Origin: Zygnema cylindricum
Taxonomy: Eukaryota; Streptophyta; Zygnematophyceae; Zygnematales; Zygnemataceae
Direction: 5' to 3'
NCBI GenBank assembly: GCA_037447655.1
Contig: JBBHKE010002609.1
Span: forward strand, 1-64,000
DNA: 64,000 bases
The translations under genes were made by a program, and so were the position numbers. Under the pieces are notes generated by a model, which made no database searches, had not been told where the DNA came from, and worked only from the letters and a program-made list of their open reading frames with translations. Positions 10,557 to 21,002 of the stretch are shown piece by piece (position 1 is the stretch's first letter; each line of letters starts with the position of its first letter).

Positions 10557-11680
10557 GTGGTTCGAGCACTCAAGCCATTTAACCGTGCTCCTCGCTCTGC
10601 TGCGATTGTTGAGATTCTCCGAGCTCTTTATCCGCCACCTCCTACCCCTTTGTCCCCCTCTATTCACACCTTCGAGCCGACAAAGTGTTTTCTCTTGGAT
10701 CGAGATTGTTTAATTAAAGCCTTTACGACTTCTCCACATCTTTGAGCTGAGGGTCCTTCAGGCACTATTTATAAGTTATTTCGCGATGTTTTGGCTCCGG
10801 AATCTGGTGCTCGGGGCTATGATATGTTTTTTCGAGTAGGTTCCCTTATTGCAACTGGCACTGTCCCTTTTCGTCTTTGCGATCTCCTCACAGCCTCCCG
10901 CCTCGTAGTTGTCACCAAACCCAATGGGGGAATCTGCCGCCTCGTAGTTGTCACCAAACCCAATGGGGGAATCTGTCCTATTGCAGTGGGCAAGGTATTA
11001 TACCGATTGGTGACCCGTGCGATCTACATCCCGCTCCAGCCCGCTTTCCATGATTATTTCTCTCCTCATCAGTTCAGAGTGGCAACCCAAGGGGGTTGTG
11101 ACGCCGTGGTCCACGGGATGTGGGCTTTGTTAGATGCCCATCCGGATTGGTTAGTCCTCCAGGTGAATGTTTCTAATGCCTTTAATGCAGTGGATCGGAA
11201 TGCCATTTTTTCGGAGCTTATGGTTGCACCTTCCCCGATTGTCTAGATATTTTCTTTTATTCTCTGAGCAGTAACCTCTCTTTTTCCAGTGATGATGATT
11301 TGGTCCCACTTTCCTCCACAATTGGCACTCATCAGGGCGATCCTCTTTGGGGACCTTTGTTTTCCCTAGCCCATTATCATGCTCTCCGAGCTTCTGCGGC
11401 TGCTTACCCTTCTTGCCTCTTCCCTTCACTTGCGGATGACACACACATTATTGGTCCTTCGGACCAAGTTATACCGGCCTATAACTTTTTCAAGGCTCGG
11501 TTGGCCAACTCAATCTTTCGGTCCAACCCTCTAAGTGTGTTTTTTGGTCCCCACGTCTTATTCCTCCTCCTTTCACTCCCCCTCATGGTTTTCAGACTCC
11601 CCTTTCCGAAGGCATTCGTGTGTTGGGTTGCCGCTTGGTTCCGATCCATACGTCACGAAATTCCCCGATTCCGCTCTTAA
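10557..11680 (+). pseudogene. LINE reverse transcriptase (broken)
   Basis: From 10557 the frames read a pre-RT segment, then VVVTKPNGGICPIAVGKVLY, the fingers motif, then motif A as VLQVNVSNAFNAVDR, then after a frameshift GTHQGDPLWGPLFSLAH and the catalytic loop FPSLADDTHIIG. The motif A aspartate (normally V-D-V) is Asn here. A 39-bp in-frame duplication at 10899-10937 and 10938-10976 repeats the 13 residues RLVVVTKPNGGIC. It would copy element RNA at a nicked target if intact; here it cannot be active. Confidence 0.8.
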
Positions 11681-11689
11681 GACAGTTTT

Positions 11690-12702
11690 GTCCCACGTGG
11701 ACGACCTTCCTCACCTTTTTGATCCCCAAGTGGCCTTTGCTCTTCTGACACGATGTTTCCCCCACCGGCCCTCCTACCTTACTCGCATTTCCCCTCCCAC
11801 CCCATCCTTTGTGTCCTCACTTTTTGCTTTCGACGATCGTCTTATGGATGCCCTCCACAGTTTGTTGGGCCGTGGAGCTTTTGATCGCAAGTCTGGGACT
11901 GTGGCACGCATCTAAGCTATTCCTCTTGTCTCGACTGGCAGTTTGGGTTTACTCTTCACAGCGCGTGTTGCTTCAGCCGCCAAATTGGAAAGTTGGTGCC
12001 TTGTTGCTTCCACTATTGTCTCTCGTTTTCTACCTGGGGACACTCATATTCTTGCGGCCGTGGTTCTTCGTGTTTCAAATGGTGAGCTCGCCTTCCAACG
12101 GTCCATTTTGGCTGTATCGCGTTCTCTTAATCCGGCTGCTATCGAGGACATGCCAATTTTTTCCACTCTTGTTATGACATCTGCTGTGCGTGTTCAGGAA
12201 TCCATTTCAGATTAGGTCGTCGCCACTATTAAATCCAAGCTTCTCGAGGAGCTTTCTTCAGATTCTTCGCATGCACATTTCCTGTCTTGTGGTGGACCTG
12301 GCTTTAGAGCTTGGCTATTGGCTGTCCCAATCTTATGTACTCTTCATTTCACCCTGGCTGAGTTCACGACGGCCCTTAGGTTCCAACTTGGGCTCCCTCA
12401 CCCACCTTTGCTTGGCTCACTTGTTTTCTCTTGTGGCCATGTTCTGGAGCTTGACGGGGTCCATTTGCTTCGTTGATCCCACGTGGGCGAGTTTATTCGG
12501 TCGCACGACACGATTTAAGACACCGTTGCTACTATTTCTTTTGAGGGGGATTTTTTGTTTGTCGGGAGGTCTCGCACATTATTCCTTCGCGTCGGATTGA
12601 CCTTGTATTACTTGATGGTGTGCGTCGTACATTTGGTGACATTGTTTTGGCAAACCCTACCTCAACTACAGTCGTCAACCAAGCGGCTCGGCATGTGGGA
12701 GT
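11690..12702 (+). pseudogene. LINE C-terminal region (broken)
   Basis: Three frames carry PQVAFALLTRCFPHRP, GSLGLLFTARVASAAKL and SCGHVLELDGVHLL then a region around IRSHDTI and RRIDLVLLDGVRRTFGD. The order CG...D..GxHxL...RHD..D resembles the C-terminal domain found after this RT type, possibly nuclease-like. At least three stops or frameshifts break it. A second, smaller copy of the same region lies at 56450-56850. Confidence 0.65.
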
Positions 12703-12958
12703 TGTTGAAAAGAGGTAATTAATAGTTCACTTCTTTATTTTAGTTAAACTCTAAAGAGAGAGAGAGAGTATAAAAGACACGCCATGGCTGTCGCTTTATT
12801 TAGAAGGTAGCAGATTGGAGTTGAGAGCGTTTTTCCAAAATGGGTATCCCCAACAAGAATTGAACGTGCGACCTTCGCGCTCAATATAGTCGTGCGCCTT
12901 TACCATTAAGGCATTCATAAACGATACTTATGAGGTTTGATATGTACTTATTGTTTAA
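12703..12958 (+). repeat. Element B 5' LTR, left part
   Basis: It probably starts TGTTGAAAAGAGG directly after LINE sequence. It resembles the first 250 bases of A's LTR (GCCATGGCT, then a tRNA-like stretch in antisense: GAATTGAACGTGCGACC). It is cut at TTTAA, A's target site. The exact left end is uncertain by tens of bases. Confidence 0.65.
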
Positions 12959-14006
12959 TGTAGAAACCAATGGTTTTATTAGTATTTTCTAGGTCTGAAA
13001 AGAAATATAGAAGTCGAGGCAGTCTATCTCTAACTTCTCTCTCCAACTCTCAAACTTGTCGCAGTCACTGAGAAATTGGAGAGGAAGCTAGAGCCATGGC
13101 TACCTTGGCTATCCTGAGGTTTACGGGAAATTATATTAGGGTTTATTTATTTAAGTAAAAGTCATGTGCCGGCGGCAGGATTTGATCCTTGTACCTACCG
13201 GCCGGCAGGCAGGAAATAGCCGGTAGCCTTAGCCGTTTAGTCTAGCGGTAGTGTTACGTATCATATAGTTTGATATTTATTTAAATATGTATACGTGCGA
13301 TAAACCATTTAACTGAAATGAATTACGGGATACATAGATCCAGTAATATATAATGTACGACTTACGGTACGGACAAAAATCAGTACCGCGCATTTGTTTC
13401 GTAAATGAAACAAATACCGCGCATGTATTTATTACGGCTACGATTAAAGCCGAATTTAATCGGACGGCCGGGATTAGCGCCGAGATCGCGGAGGAAGATT
13501 TCGGCGGTTTGTGGCCATCGCCACATCGGATGACGCGTGGCGAAATTCCGTTGGATTGTGGAATCTCCGGAGATTATGGCACCGAATCCGGATTTGACAT
13601 GTGTCGACATTTTGGCCATGTCGTACAATGTCCGTACATAAAGTACACCGGCAGCTGTACTTTTACGTACGGAACTCAATTCTGATTGGTTCCGTACATC
13701 AGTAGATAGAGTCTGTGAGAGAGATAGGACTTAGAAAAATTAGAAGATAGGACCCCCTCTCCCAGAGAGCTTCTGTACAAAAGGTCAACTTTGACCCTCC
13801 ATAACTTACTGCTCAGGGGAGCAAATTCAGAGATTCTTTTTGCTATCGACTCAGGGGAGTCTTGTCTTCACAGGGGTGAAGTTGGTCAGAGTTTTTGTCT
13901 GCCAGGGTGGCAGTTATTTTTGCTTAAACACAAAGGGGTCAGGATTATCCTAGAGGCTTCTTGGAAGCTGTCCACTCTGAGGACTTATGGAGGTCTCAGA
14001 GTTTCA
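12959..14006 (+). repeat. Element A 5' LTR
   Basis: Starts TGTAGAAACC, ends GAGTTTCA and is followed at once by the primer site. It contains a GC-rich inverted repeat (13168-13206), a GTAC-rich hairpin (13632-13672), and the palindrome around TTTGTTTCG...GAAACAAA near 13395-13415. The last 20 bases supply the gag start codon at 13987. Confidence 0.93.
13632..13672. promoter_or_regulatory. GTAC-rich hairpin in LTR A
   Basis: CCGTAC...AAAGTACA pairs with TGTACTTT...GTACGG around the loop CCGGCAGC, about 14 pairs with a bulge. Equivalent GTAC palindromes occur in the LTRs of B, C, D, F, G and H. Placement upstream of a CAAT-like TGATTGG suggests a U3 control element; this is inference. Confidence 0.5.
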
Positions 14007-14673
14007 GGTTATGGGCCCACCCTTTAGGGTACCAATCTTTAATGGAACTGGCTTCATATACTGGGAAAGTATGATGATAGGAGCTCTATGCGAAAAAAGG
14101 TTTTGGGGGATAGTGAGTGGACGATTAGAGCGTCCATCAAGTCTTGGAATTCCTTTAGGGTTTAAAGGAAGCAGATTCACCAGGAAAGAGGATTCACCTT
14201 CAACGGAGGAAACAAAGGAAGGAGAGGTGGTGGACAAAGGAAAGGAGAAGGAGGCGACCACACCAATAGCAACTGGTTTAGCATTCATGTCACCTATTCC
14301 GAGGAACGAGGAGAATGATACTGAAACCTGGGACTTCAACTATATGGAAGAGTGCACCAAGCAAACCGAGCTTCGGTTAAAGGAGGGGCAGACCGGTGGT
14401 ACCCCGAGAGGAAAGAAAAAGGCCCTTGTCACACAGGTACTTGATGCGGAATCCGAGGACGAGGACGATGAGCTCCTTTTGGATGAGGAGTTGGAGGCGA
14501 AAACTGAGGTTGAAATTCCACGAAGGCAAAAATGTGCTTACGGTGGATTGAAAGGTGAAGCAGGCTGGATTATAGATTCAGGTGCCTCAATGCACATGTG
14601 TAAGGATAGACACCTATTCACTAAGATAAGAAAGATTCCCACCGTAGAGATAAATACGGGGATGGGAGGATAG
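13987..14673 (+). pseudogene. Element A gag and protease start, internally deleted
   Basis: The frame starts inside the LTR (MEVSEFQVMGPP, where VMGPP is the translated primer site) and has FNGTGFIYWESMM, typical of a copia gag N-terminus. Compared with F it jumps from WDFNYM to the stretch RLKEGQTGGTPRGKKKALVT, losing the middle of gag and the zinc knuckle. It then reaches the protease motif WIIDSGASMHMC. The frame is lost at about 14665 by a single-base deletion, so this Gag could not package RNA normally. Confidence 0.85.
14007..14021 (+). other. Primer-binding site of A (half-tRNA type)
   Basis: GGTTATGGGCCCACC lies directly next to the LTR. Its first 13 bases are complementary to TGGGCCCATAACC, the anticodon arm of eukaryotic initiator tRNA-Met. 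This is the priming mode known from Drosophila copia, where a cut tRNA half is used. It is not the usual 3'-end match TGGTATCAGAGC. Confidence 0.8.
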
Positions 14674-14896
14674 TCACCACTACTCTTGTAGGATCGGTAG
14701 ATCTTAAAGTGTTAGTAGAAGGAAAGACATCCATATTAACATTCTCCGATGTATTGTTTATTCCGGAGCTGAACAAAAACCTTATCTCTACACAGTATTA
14801 GATGATAAGGGTTTTTTCACTAGCACTAGGGAAGGAGTCTTTACTGCTAGTTTTGAGGAGGATGTCTATTTCATTGCTGAGAAAGGTAGCCATGGG

Positions 14897-16603
14897 ATGT
14901 TTAGGCTGATCTTAAGTAATGAAACGAAGAAACTTTATTATGCTGGTGTTCATGATATTATGATGTGGCATAAGAGGCTTGGGCATGTGAATCTAGATAA
15001 GTTAAGAGAGATGAAAAAGATGGGAGTGGTGGAAGGGATTCAGTTCAGTGAGAGTGATGATATAAGTGATTGTAGTGGGTGTGCTCAAGGTAAAGCACAC
15101 AGATTACCCTTTCCAAAAACAGCCACCTACAAGGGAGAAAAACTTCTAGATCTAGTACACACAGATATTTGGGGACCGGCTAGAGTGCCCTCACCGGGGG
15201 GGAAGAGATTTATGATGACTATAACTGATGATTGGTCTCGGTATTCCCGAGTATATTTTTTGAAAAACAAGTCAGAAGCTGAGGACTGTTTTAGACAATA
15301 TAAAGCATGGAGCGAAAAACTCCATGAAACTCCAATCAAGAGAGTAAGGAGTGACAATGGTGGAGAGTATACTTCTAACCAGTTTGAGGATTTTTTGAGG
15401 GAAGATGGGGTTCAACACCAAAAGACAGTTCATGAAAATCCGGAACAGAATGGGGTAGCTGAAAGGTTAAATAGAACACTAAGTGATAGTGCTAGAAGTA
15501 TGTTGTCGGATAAGAAGATAGGAAAAAGGTTTTGGGCAGAAGCAATGAACTGTGCTAATTACCTCAAAAATAGAGTTCTTACTTCAGCTATAAAAGATCA
15601 AACACCTTATGAGAGATGGACAGGCCGGAAACCAGACTTATCTCATTTAAAGGTTTTCGGCAGTCAAGTATTCAGTCTAGATACTGATCGGTCCAATTGG
15701 AAGCTAGATCCTAAAGGAAAACCGGGATACTTATTAGGATATGATGAGGATGTTAAAGGATATAGAGTTTATGATCTAAAAAGAGAAGATATAATCTTAG
15801 TAAAGCATCTAGTAGTTATGGATGAAGGAAAGTGTGTGGATCCCTTCAAATATACAAAGTCAGTAAAAATTAGATTTGAGTCAGAAAATTCTGATGACTT
15901 TGAGCTTCCTAACTATCCAGGTTTTAGAGACGATGACATTCTTGCAGGAACAAATCAGACCGAAAAGGACTCGGCTGTGGAAACTCCAGTGACAACTCTA
16001 CTCGAAGCGGAAGACGTGGTGGAAATTGATTCGGAATCAAGGGATAGGGGAGAAGCCGAGTTTGTTCGAAAGAATCCACGAGAACCATCTATTCCGGCCT
16101 CAGATTTTGAGGGGGGGAGGAGAAGTAGCAAAAGACTGCAAGAAAAACAGGTTAATAACAAGGTAACTAAACTATCTCATCAAGATGAACCTCAAACTTA
16201 TCGAGAGGCGATGACTTGTCCAGAAAGAAACCGGTGGAAGACAGCCATCAATGAGGAGATGGCTTCAATCATGGCAGCCGATACTTCGGAGCTGGTGGAC
16301 TGTCCACCTAACCGAAAACCAATCGGTTGTAAGTGGGTTTTCAAACTAAAAATGAACCCAGATAACACAATCGAGCGCTACAAGGCCAGATTAGTGGCAA
16401 AGGGATTTACACAAAAGGAAGGAATTGACTACGAGGAAACCTTTGCCCCGGTGGTCATATTTCCCTCCGTCCGCATACTTCTCAGTTTAGCAGCGGCGGA
16501 AGACATAGAAGTGCACCAGATGGACATCAAAACAGTCTTTTTGCATGGAGAATTAGAAGAGGAGATCTTCATGCGACAACCCGAAGGGTTTGTGGAAGAA
16601 TGA
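14897..16603 (+). pseudogene. Element A integrase and N-terminal RT
   Basis: A 568-codon frame begins in the pre-integrase zinc region (WHKRLGHVNLDKL...CSGCAQGK) at residues ~20-70. It continues with the integrase core: HTDIWGP, RSDNGGEY and NGVAERLN give the D, D and E. It passes the RT start ([20 protein letters not shown]) and motif A (VHQMDIKTVFLHG). It ends at TGA 16601-16603 where G reads GFVEEGEESK, a Gly to stop change. Upstream frame is separated by another indel near 14795. If repaired by host readthrough it would still meet the 16.8-kb frameshift. Confidence 0.9.
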
Positions 16604-17774
16604 GAGGAGAGTAAGGTATGCCGCCTGATTAAATCTCTTTATGGTTTGAAACAGGCACCTCGAAAGTGGAATAAGAAGCTTGATGAGTTTCTTACCGGTC
16701 TAGGATATATTCGGATCAGCTCAGATCACTCAATCTATGTTTTCGAAGATGAGGAAGGTTTTATATTTATTGCAATTTATGTTGATGATTTGCTTGTTTT
16801 AAGTAAATCAATGGAAAAAAATTAATAAACTGAAAACCGATCTTAAGGGGAGATTTGAAATGAAGGATATGGGGGAAGCAAAATATATTTTGGGAATTCA
16901 AGTAGAGAGAGACCGAAAAAGAAAAATTATAAGATTGACTCAAAAAGAAGCAATAGGGAACATGCTTGAAAAATTTCAAATGGATAAAGCTAATAGTTGT
17001 ACAACTCCAATGGAATTGAAGAAGGGAAGTGAGGGGAGTGAGGAAGAAGGAGTCATAATCTTAGACGAGGAATTATCTCCTGATGAACAGAAGTTCATGC
17101 AGACTATTCCTTACAGGCAAGTAGTGGGAAGTCTAATCTATTTTATGAATTGTACCCGGCCGGATTTAGCTGCAGCTGTAGGAGTGCTGAGTAGAATTCT
17201 AAATGCTCCCACTAAGAAGGATTGGGAGGCAGCTAAGAGAGTCCTTAGATACTTGGTAGGAACTAGAGATCTATGGTTGCATTTGGGTGGGGAGAATACT
17301 GACATCACTACTTGGAGTGATGCCAGTTATGGTGATGCTCCGATGAGGAGATTTACTTCTGGATATGTATTATATGTGGGTGATGGGGCTTGCTGTTGGA
17401 GTAGCAAACAGCAAAAGGTTATTGCTCAGTCCACCATGGAGGCTGAGTATATGGCCTCTTACTCTGTTGTAAAAGAATTGATGTGGGTCAAGTCTTTGCT
17501 TGGTGAGCTTGGTCACCTTAAGAGTGGTGTGCAGAAAATATTTTGTGATAATCATGCAGCAATCGCTATTTCTGCCAATCCTAAACACCATTTTAAAGCC
17601 AAACACATGGACATCAGACTCAGCTTTGTTAGAGAGAAAGTAGAAAACAAAATAATCAGTTTAGAGTACAGACCAGATAGTGAGATGGTAGCAGATATGA
17701 TGACCAAACCTGTGCCTTCCCCTAAGCTAATTTTTTGCAGGGAGAAGTGTGGTGTGAAATTAAAGATTGATTAG
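16604..17774 (+). pseudogene. Element A C-terminal RT and RNase H
   Basis: The frame resumes after the TGA with SLYGLKQAPRKWNKKLDEF and the catalytic IAIYVDDLLVL. An A-run one base longer than in G (16814-16820) then shifts frame, and 16860-17774 is open. RNase H carries WSDASYGD, STMEAEYMA and FCDNHAAIA, so the catalytic acids are present. It ends at TAG 17772-17774, about ten bases before the polypurine tract. Confidence 0.9.
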
Positions 17775-17775
17775 A

Positions 17776-17787
17776 AAATAAGGGGAG
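17776..17787 (+). other. Polypurine tract of A
   Basis: AAATAAGGGGAG sits immediately before the 3' LTR. The same tract in antisense (CTCCCCTTATTT) marks the 3' LTR of C, D and F, with a one-base variant in G. It primes plus-strand synthesis. Confidence 0.85.
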
Positions 17788-18837
17788 TGTAGAAACTAAT
17801 GGTTTTATTAGTATTTTCTAGGTCTGAAAAGAAATATAGAAGTTGAGGCAGTCTATCTCTAACTTCTCTCTCCAACTCTCAAACTTGTCGCAGTCACTGA
17901 GAAATTGGAGAGGAAGCTAGAGCCATGGCTACCTTGGCTATCCTGAGGTTTACGGGAAATTTATATTAGGGTTTATTTATTTAAGTAAAATTTATGTGCC
18001 GGCGGCAGGATTTGATCCTTGTACCTACCGGCCGGCAGACAGGAAATAGCCGGTAGCCTTAGCCGTTTAATCTAGCGGTAGTGTTACGTAGTATATAGTT
18101 TAATAGTTATTTAAATATGTATACGTGCGAAAATCCATTTAACTGCAATGAATTACGGGATACATAGATCCAGTAATATATAATGTACGACTTACGGTAC
18201 GGACGAAAATCAGTACCGCGCATTTGTTTCGTAAATGAAACAAATACCGCGCATGTATTTATTACGGCTACGATTAAAGCCGAATTTAATCGGACGGCCG
18301 GGATTAGCGCCGAGATCGCGGAGGAAGATTTCGGCGGTTTGTGGCCATCGCCACATCGGATGACGCGTGGCGAAATTCCGTTGGATTGTGGAATCTCCGG
18401 AGATTATGGCACAAAAATCCGGATTTGACATGTGTCGACATTTTGGCCATGTCGTACAATGTCCGTACATAAAGTACACCGGCAGCTGTACTTTTACGTA
18501 CGGAACTCAATTCTGATTGGTTCCGTACATCAGTAGATAGAGTCTGTGAGAGAGATAGGACTTAGAAAAATTAGAAGATAGGACCCCCTCTCCCAGAGAG
18601 CTTCTGTACAAAAGGTCAACTTTGACCCTCCATAACTTACTGCTCAGGGGAGCAAATTCAGAGATTCTTTTTGCTATCGACTCAGGGGAGTCTTCTCTTC
18701 ACAGGGGTGAAGTTGGTCAGAGTTTTTGTCTGCCAGGGTGGCAGTTATTTTTGCTTAAACACAAAGGGGTCAGGATTATCCTAGAGGCTTCTTGGAAGCT
18801 GTCCACTCTGAGGACTTATGGAGGTCTCAGAGTTTCA
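17788..18837 (+). repeat. Element A 3' LTR
   Basis: Starts TGTAGAAACT, ends GAGTTTCA, followed by TSD TTTAA. It is near-identical to 12959-14006. Open frames inside it, on both strands, mirror those in the 5' LTR and carry no domain. Confidence 0.93.
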
Positions 18838-18842
18838 TTTAA

Positions 18843-19476
18843 CACGTCGGCTGAAACATACCAATTTGCTGAAAAGGTGCATGTGAAAAATTAATGCACA
18901 GACGCGAATCCGAACCATGTAAATTTAATTGATCAGACGGTCGTCGTTGCAGCCGCCACCCGGACTGAGTTTTTGGCGACCTTTGGAGATAGCGTCACAC
19001 GATGCTAAGTGGCGCTACATTATTAGATACAGGGGAAGATGGGAGAAGAAACCATGGCTCCTGATTTGATATGCGTCACCTTGGAGGCCATGTCGTACAA
19101 TAGCCGTACAAAAAGTACATCGGCCACTGTACCTTTTTGTACTATACAGTGTTCTTATTCGACTAGGGTTTAGTAGTAGGTAGACGTGAGTGAATAAACT
19201 AGGACTTAGTGAAATTTAGGTACCTCTCTCTAAGAGAGCTTGTAACTATAAAGGTCATGTTTGACCAGCCATAACTTACTGCTCAAGGGAACAAATTCAT
19301 TGATTCTTTTTACGTTTGGCTCAAGGGAGTCAAGTCCTCACAGAGGTGAGGATGGTCAAAATATTTGTGTGCCTAGGTGGCACTTATTCAGTGGGAAAGT
19401 GAAAGGGGAAAATATTATCTTAGAGGCTTTACATTGGCTGCCCATTATGTGGGTCAATGGAGACCACAGAATTGCA
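18843..19476 (+). repeat. Element B 5' LTR, right part
   Basis: It continues B's LTR after A, carries a GTAC-rich hairpin region (about 19095-19150) and ends ...GAATTGCA directly before the primer site. The last bases give the gag start, reading METTELHVMGPP through the primer site. Confidence 0.8.
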
Positions 19477-19491
19477 CGTTATGGGCCCACC
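19477..19491 (+). other. Primer-binding site of B
   Basis: CGTTATGGGCCCACC is the same half-tRNA initiator-Met site as in A, with one change at the first base. Confidence 0.75.
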
Positions 19492-19493
19492 CT

Positions 19494-19633
19494 CTAAGGT
19501 CCCCATATTTGATGGATCAGACTTTCTTTATTGGGAAATGATGATGGAGGGGGAACATTTTTTGAAGCATCTATGGGGTATAGTGTCTAGAAAAATCCGT
19601 TGTCCACCTCCACCTAGGATTAGAGGAACACGC
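19494..19633 (+). pseudogene. Element B gag N-terminus
   Basis: Reads VPIFDGSDFLYWEMMMEG and LWGIVSRKIRCPPP, homologous to the gag starts of C, D and F. It is interrupted at CACGC, the target site of C, and resumes at 23829. Confidence 0.8.
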
Positions 19634-20781
19634 TGAAACTCTGTGTGCTCCATTGCCCACAGAAAACGCAGATCCAAAAGAAGCTAATCTAGATAGTGCC
19701 GACTTCTAACTTGATATAAACGCAAATGACTGACCCCTTGACAGTGAGAACCCCAATACATCTTCACCCCAGTGAAATAACACTTTTGTGTGCTCAGTTT
19801 CATCACAAAATGCAGAGTTAGAATATGAGATTTGGACACATTCACCCACTTTGACTTTCACTTAGAAATGCAGCCACCCTGGAAGACAAAAACTCTGACG
19901 GACTACACCCCTGTGTAGCTAGGACTCCCCTGAGTACGCAACAAAAATAATTGTTGAAAATGGTCAAGTAAATTAATTGTTATGGCTGCCCAAAGTTAGC
20001 CTTTTATACAAGGTGCTCACTCACAAAGGCGACTACCTACCACAAAAATTCTAAGTCCTATTCCCTCTCTAAAACCCCTTCTACTGAAGTAAAGCGCGAA
20101 TCACACGACTGTACCGTACAGAAAAGTACGGGCGCCGGTTTACTTTTTGTACGGCAACTGTACGACAGGGCCATACAGGTGACATCTCTCACATCCGGAT
20201 TTGTTGTCCTGTACTCTGGGAATTCCGCAAACCCGTAAGATATCGCCACATGTCATTAGGAGTGGTGGCGTCCGGAAAACACCAAAACGCCATATCCGCA
20301 ATCTCGGCTCCTACCACGGCAGTTCGATGAATACCCAAATTTAATCCTAGCCGTCGAAAAGAATGTTGTTTCGATAAATTCCGTGCGTTGCGGAATTTGT
20401 GCGCACTAATTGATTTTCGTGCACTACCCGTCCCGTAATCAGTTTAATGAAAGATGTTGTGTATTAATATTTATTTATTTATCGTACCCTATATTGTCTA
20501 GCAATGATCCTAGACTATAGGATAAAGCTACCGGCTGTCAAAGTCTTGACGGACGACAGATACCAAGATAAAATTTTGGGTCCGTCAAAATCCATTTTTG
20601 TAAAATCTACCATTATCTACTCCTGTCTCTCTGGATAGCTTAGGCAGCCATGGCTCTAACTCCCTTTCAGCCTTCAAATACTACAATAAGTGTGGGGGCT
20701 TGGAGAAGGGAGTTAGAGGCAGACTGCCTCTGCTCTTTTTCCTATCCTAATAAAGACCTAGAAAATACTCAAATATCAACA
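19634..20781 (-). repeat. Element C 3' LTR
   Basis: In + orientation it starts TGAAACTCTGTG and ends CAAATATCAACA. The antisense polypurine tract CTCCCCTTATTT follows. It contains the minihelix at 20546-20588. Confidence 0.88.
20546..20588. other. tRNA-minihelix-like hairpin in LTR C
   Basis: TTGACGGAC (20546) pairs with GTCCGTCAA (20580). Inside, CCAAG and TTTGG flank a seven-base loop. The inner stem abuts the outer stem on one side only, which is the geometry of a T-arm stacked on an acceptor stem. Confidence 0.55.
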
Positions 20782-21002
20782 CTCCCCTTATTTTCTAGTG
20801 TATTTCCTTTCAATTCTTATAAAAAAATATACGAACATTCCCTTCCCCTTTTTCTTTTTCCTTTTCCTTTTCCTTTCATAAAACTTTGAGACAACACCCT
20901 CATATTTAAAAAGGTCTATTAATTGAGCTGAAGTAAACATTCCATCTTGCTGATCATACATTTTATTTAGGATCCCAATTTTCATATATCCGAGCAAAGA
21001 CA

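Larger units (their letters stand above)
9919..12702 (+). mobile_element. Decayed non-LTR (LINE-type) retrotransposon
   Basis: Three consecutive coding regions in different frames give, in order, a C2H2-type zinc finger, a reverse transcriptase and a C-terminal domain of the type seen with this RT family. There are many frameshifts and stops. The 3' end runs into the left edge of copia element B near 12703, so the natural tail is either truncated or displaced. Confidence 0.8.
12959..18837 (+). mobile_element. Copia element A, complete with LTRs and TSD TTTAA
   Basis: A 5.9-kb element is flanked by TTTAA on both sides (12954-12958 and 18838-18842), with LTRs of about 1.05 kb beginning TGTAGAAAC and ending GAGTTTCA. 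The two LTRs differ at only about 20 positions by eye. Coding order is gag, protease, integrase, RT, RNase H, typical of Ty1/copia. Lesions: gag internal deletion, one-base losses near 14665 and 14795, TGA at 16601-16603, and an extra A near 16814-16820. A is inserted in B's LTR. Confidence 0.93.

Noticed and set aside
12840-12915. An antisense tRNA gene in B's LTR
   Set aside because: The A- and B-box-like words are present, but acceptor and anticodon stems do not pair, and related LTRs have the same stretch in degenerate form.
13353-13685. A 110-codon frame repeated at 18183
   Set aside because: It lies wholly inside the two LTRs of A, crosses the palindromes, and has no domain.
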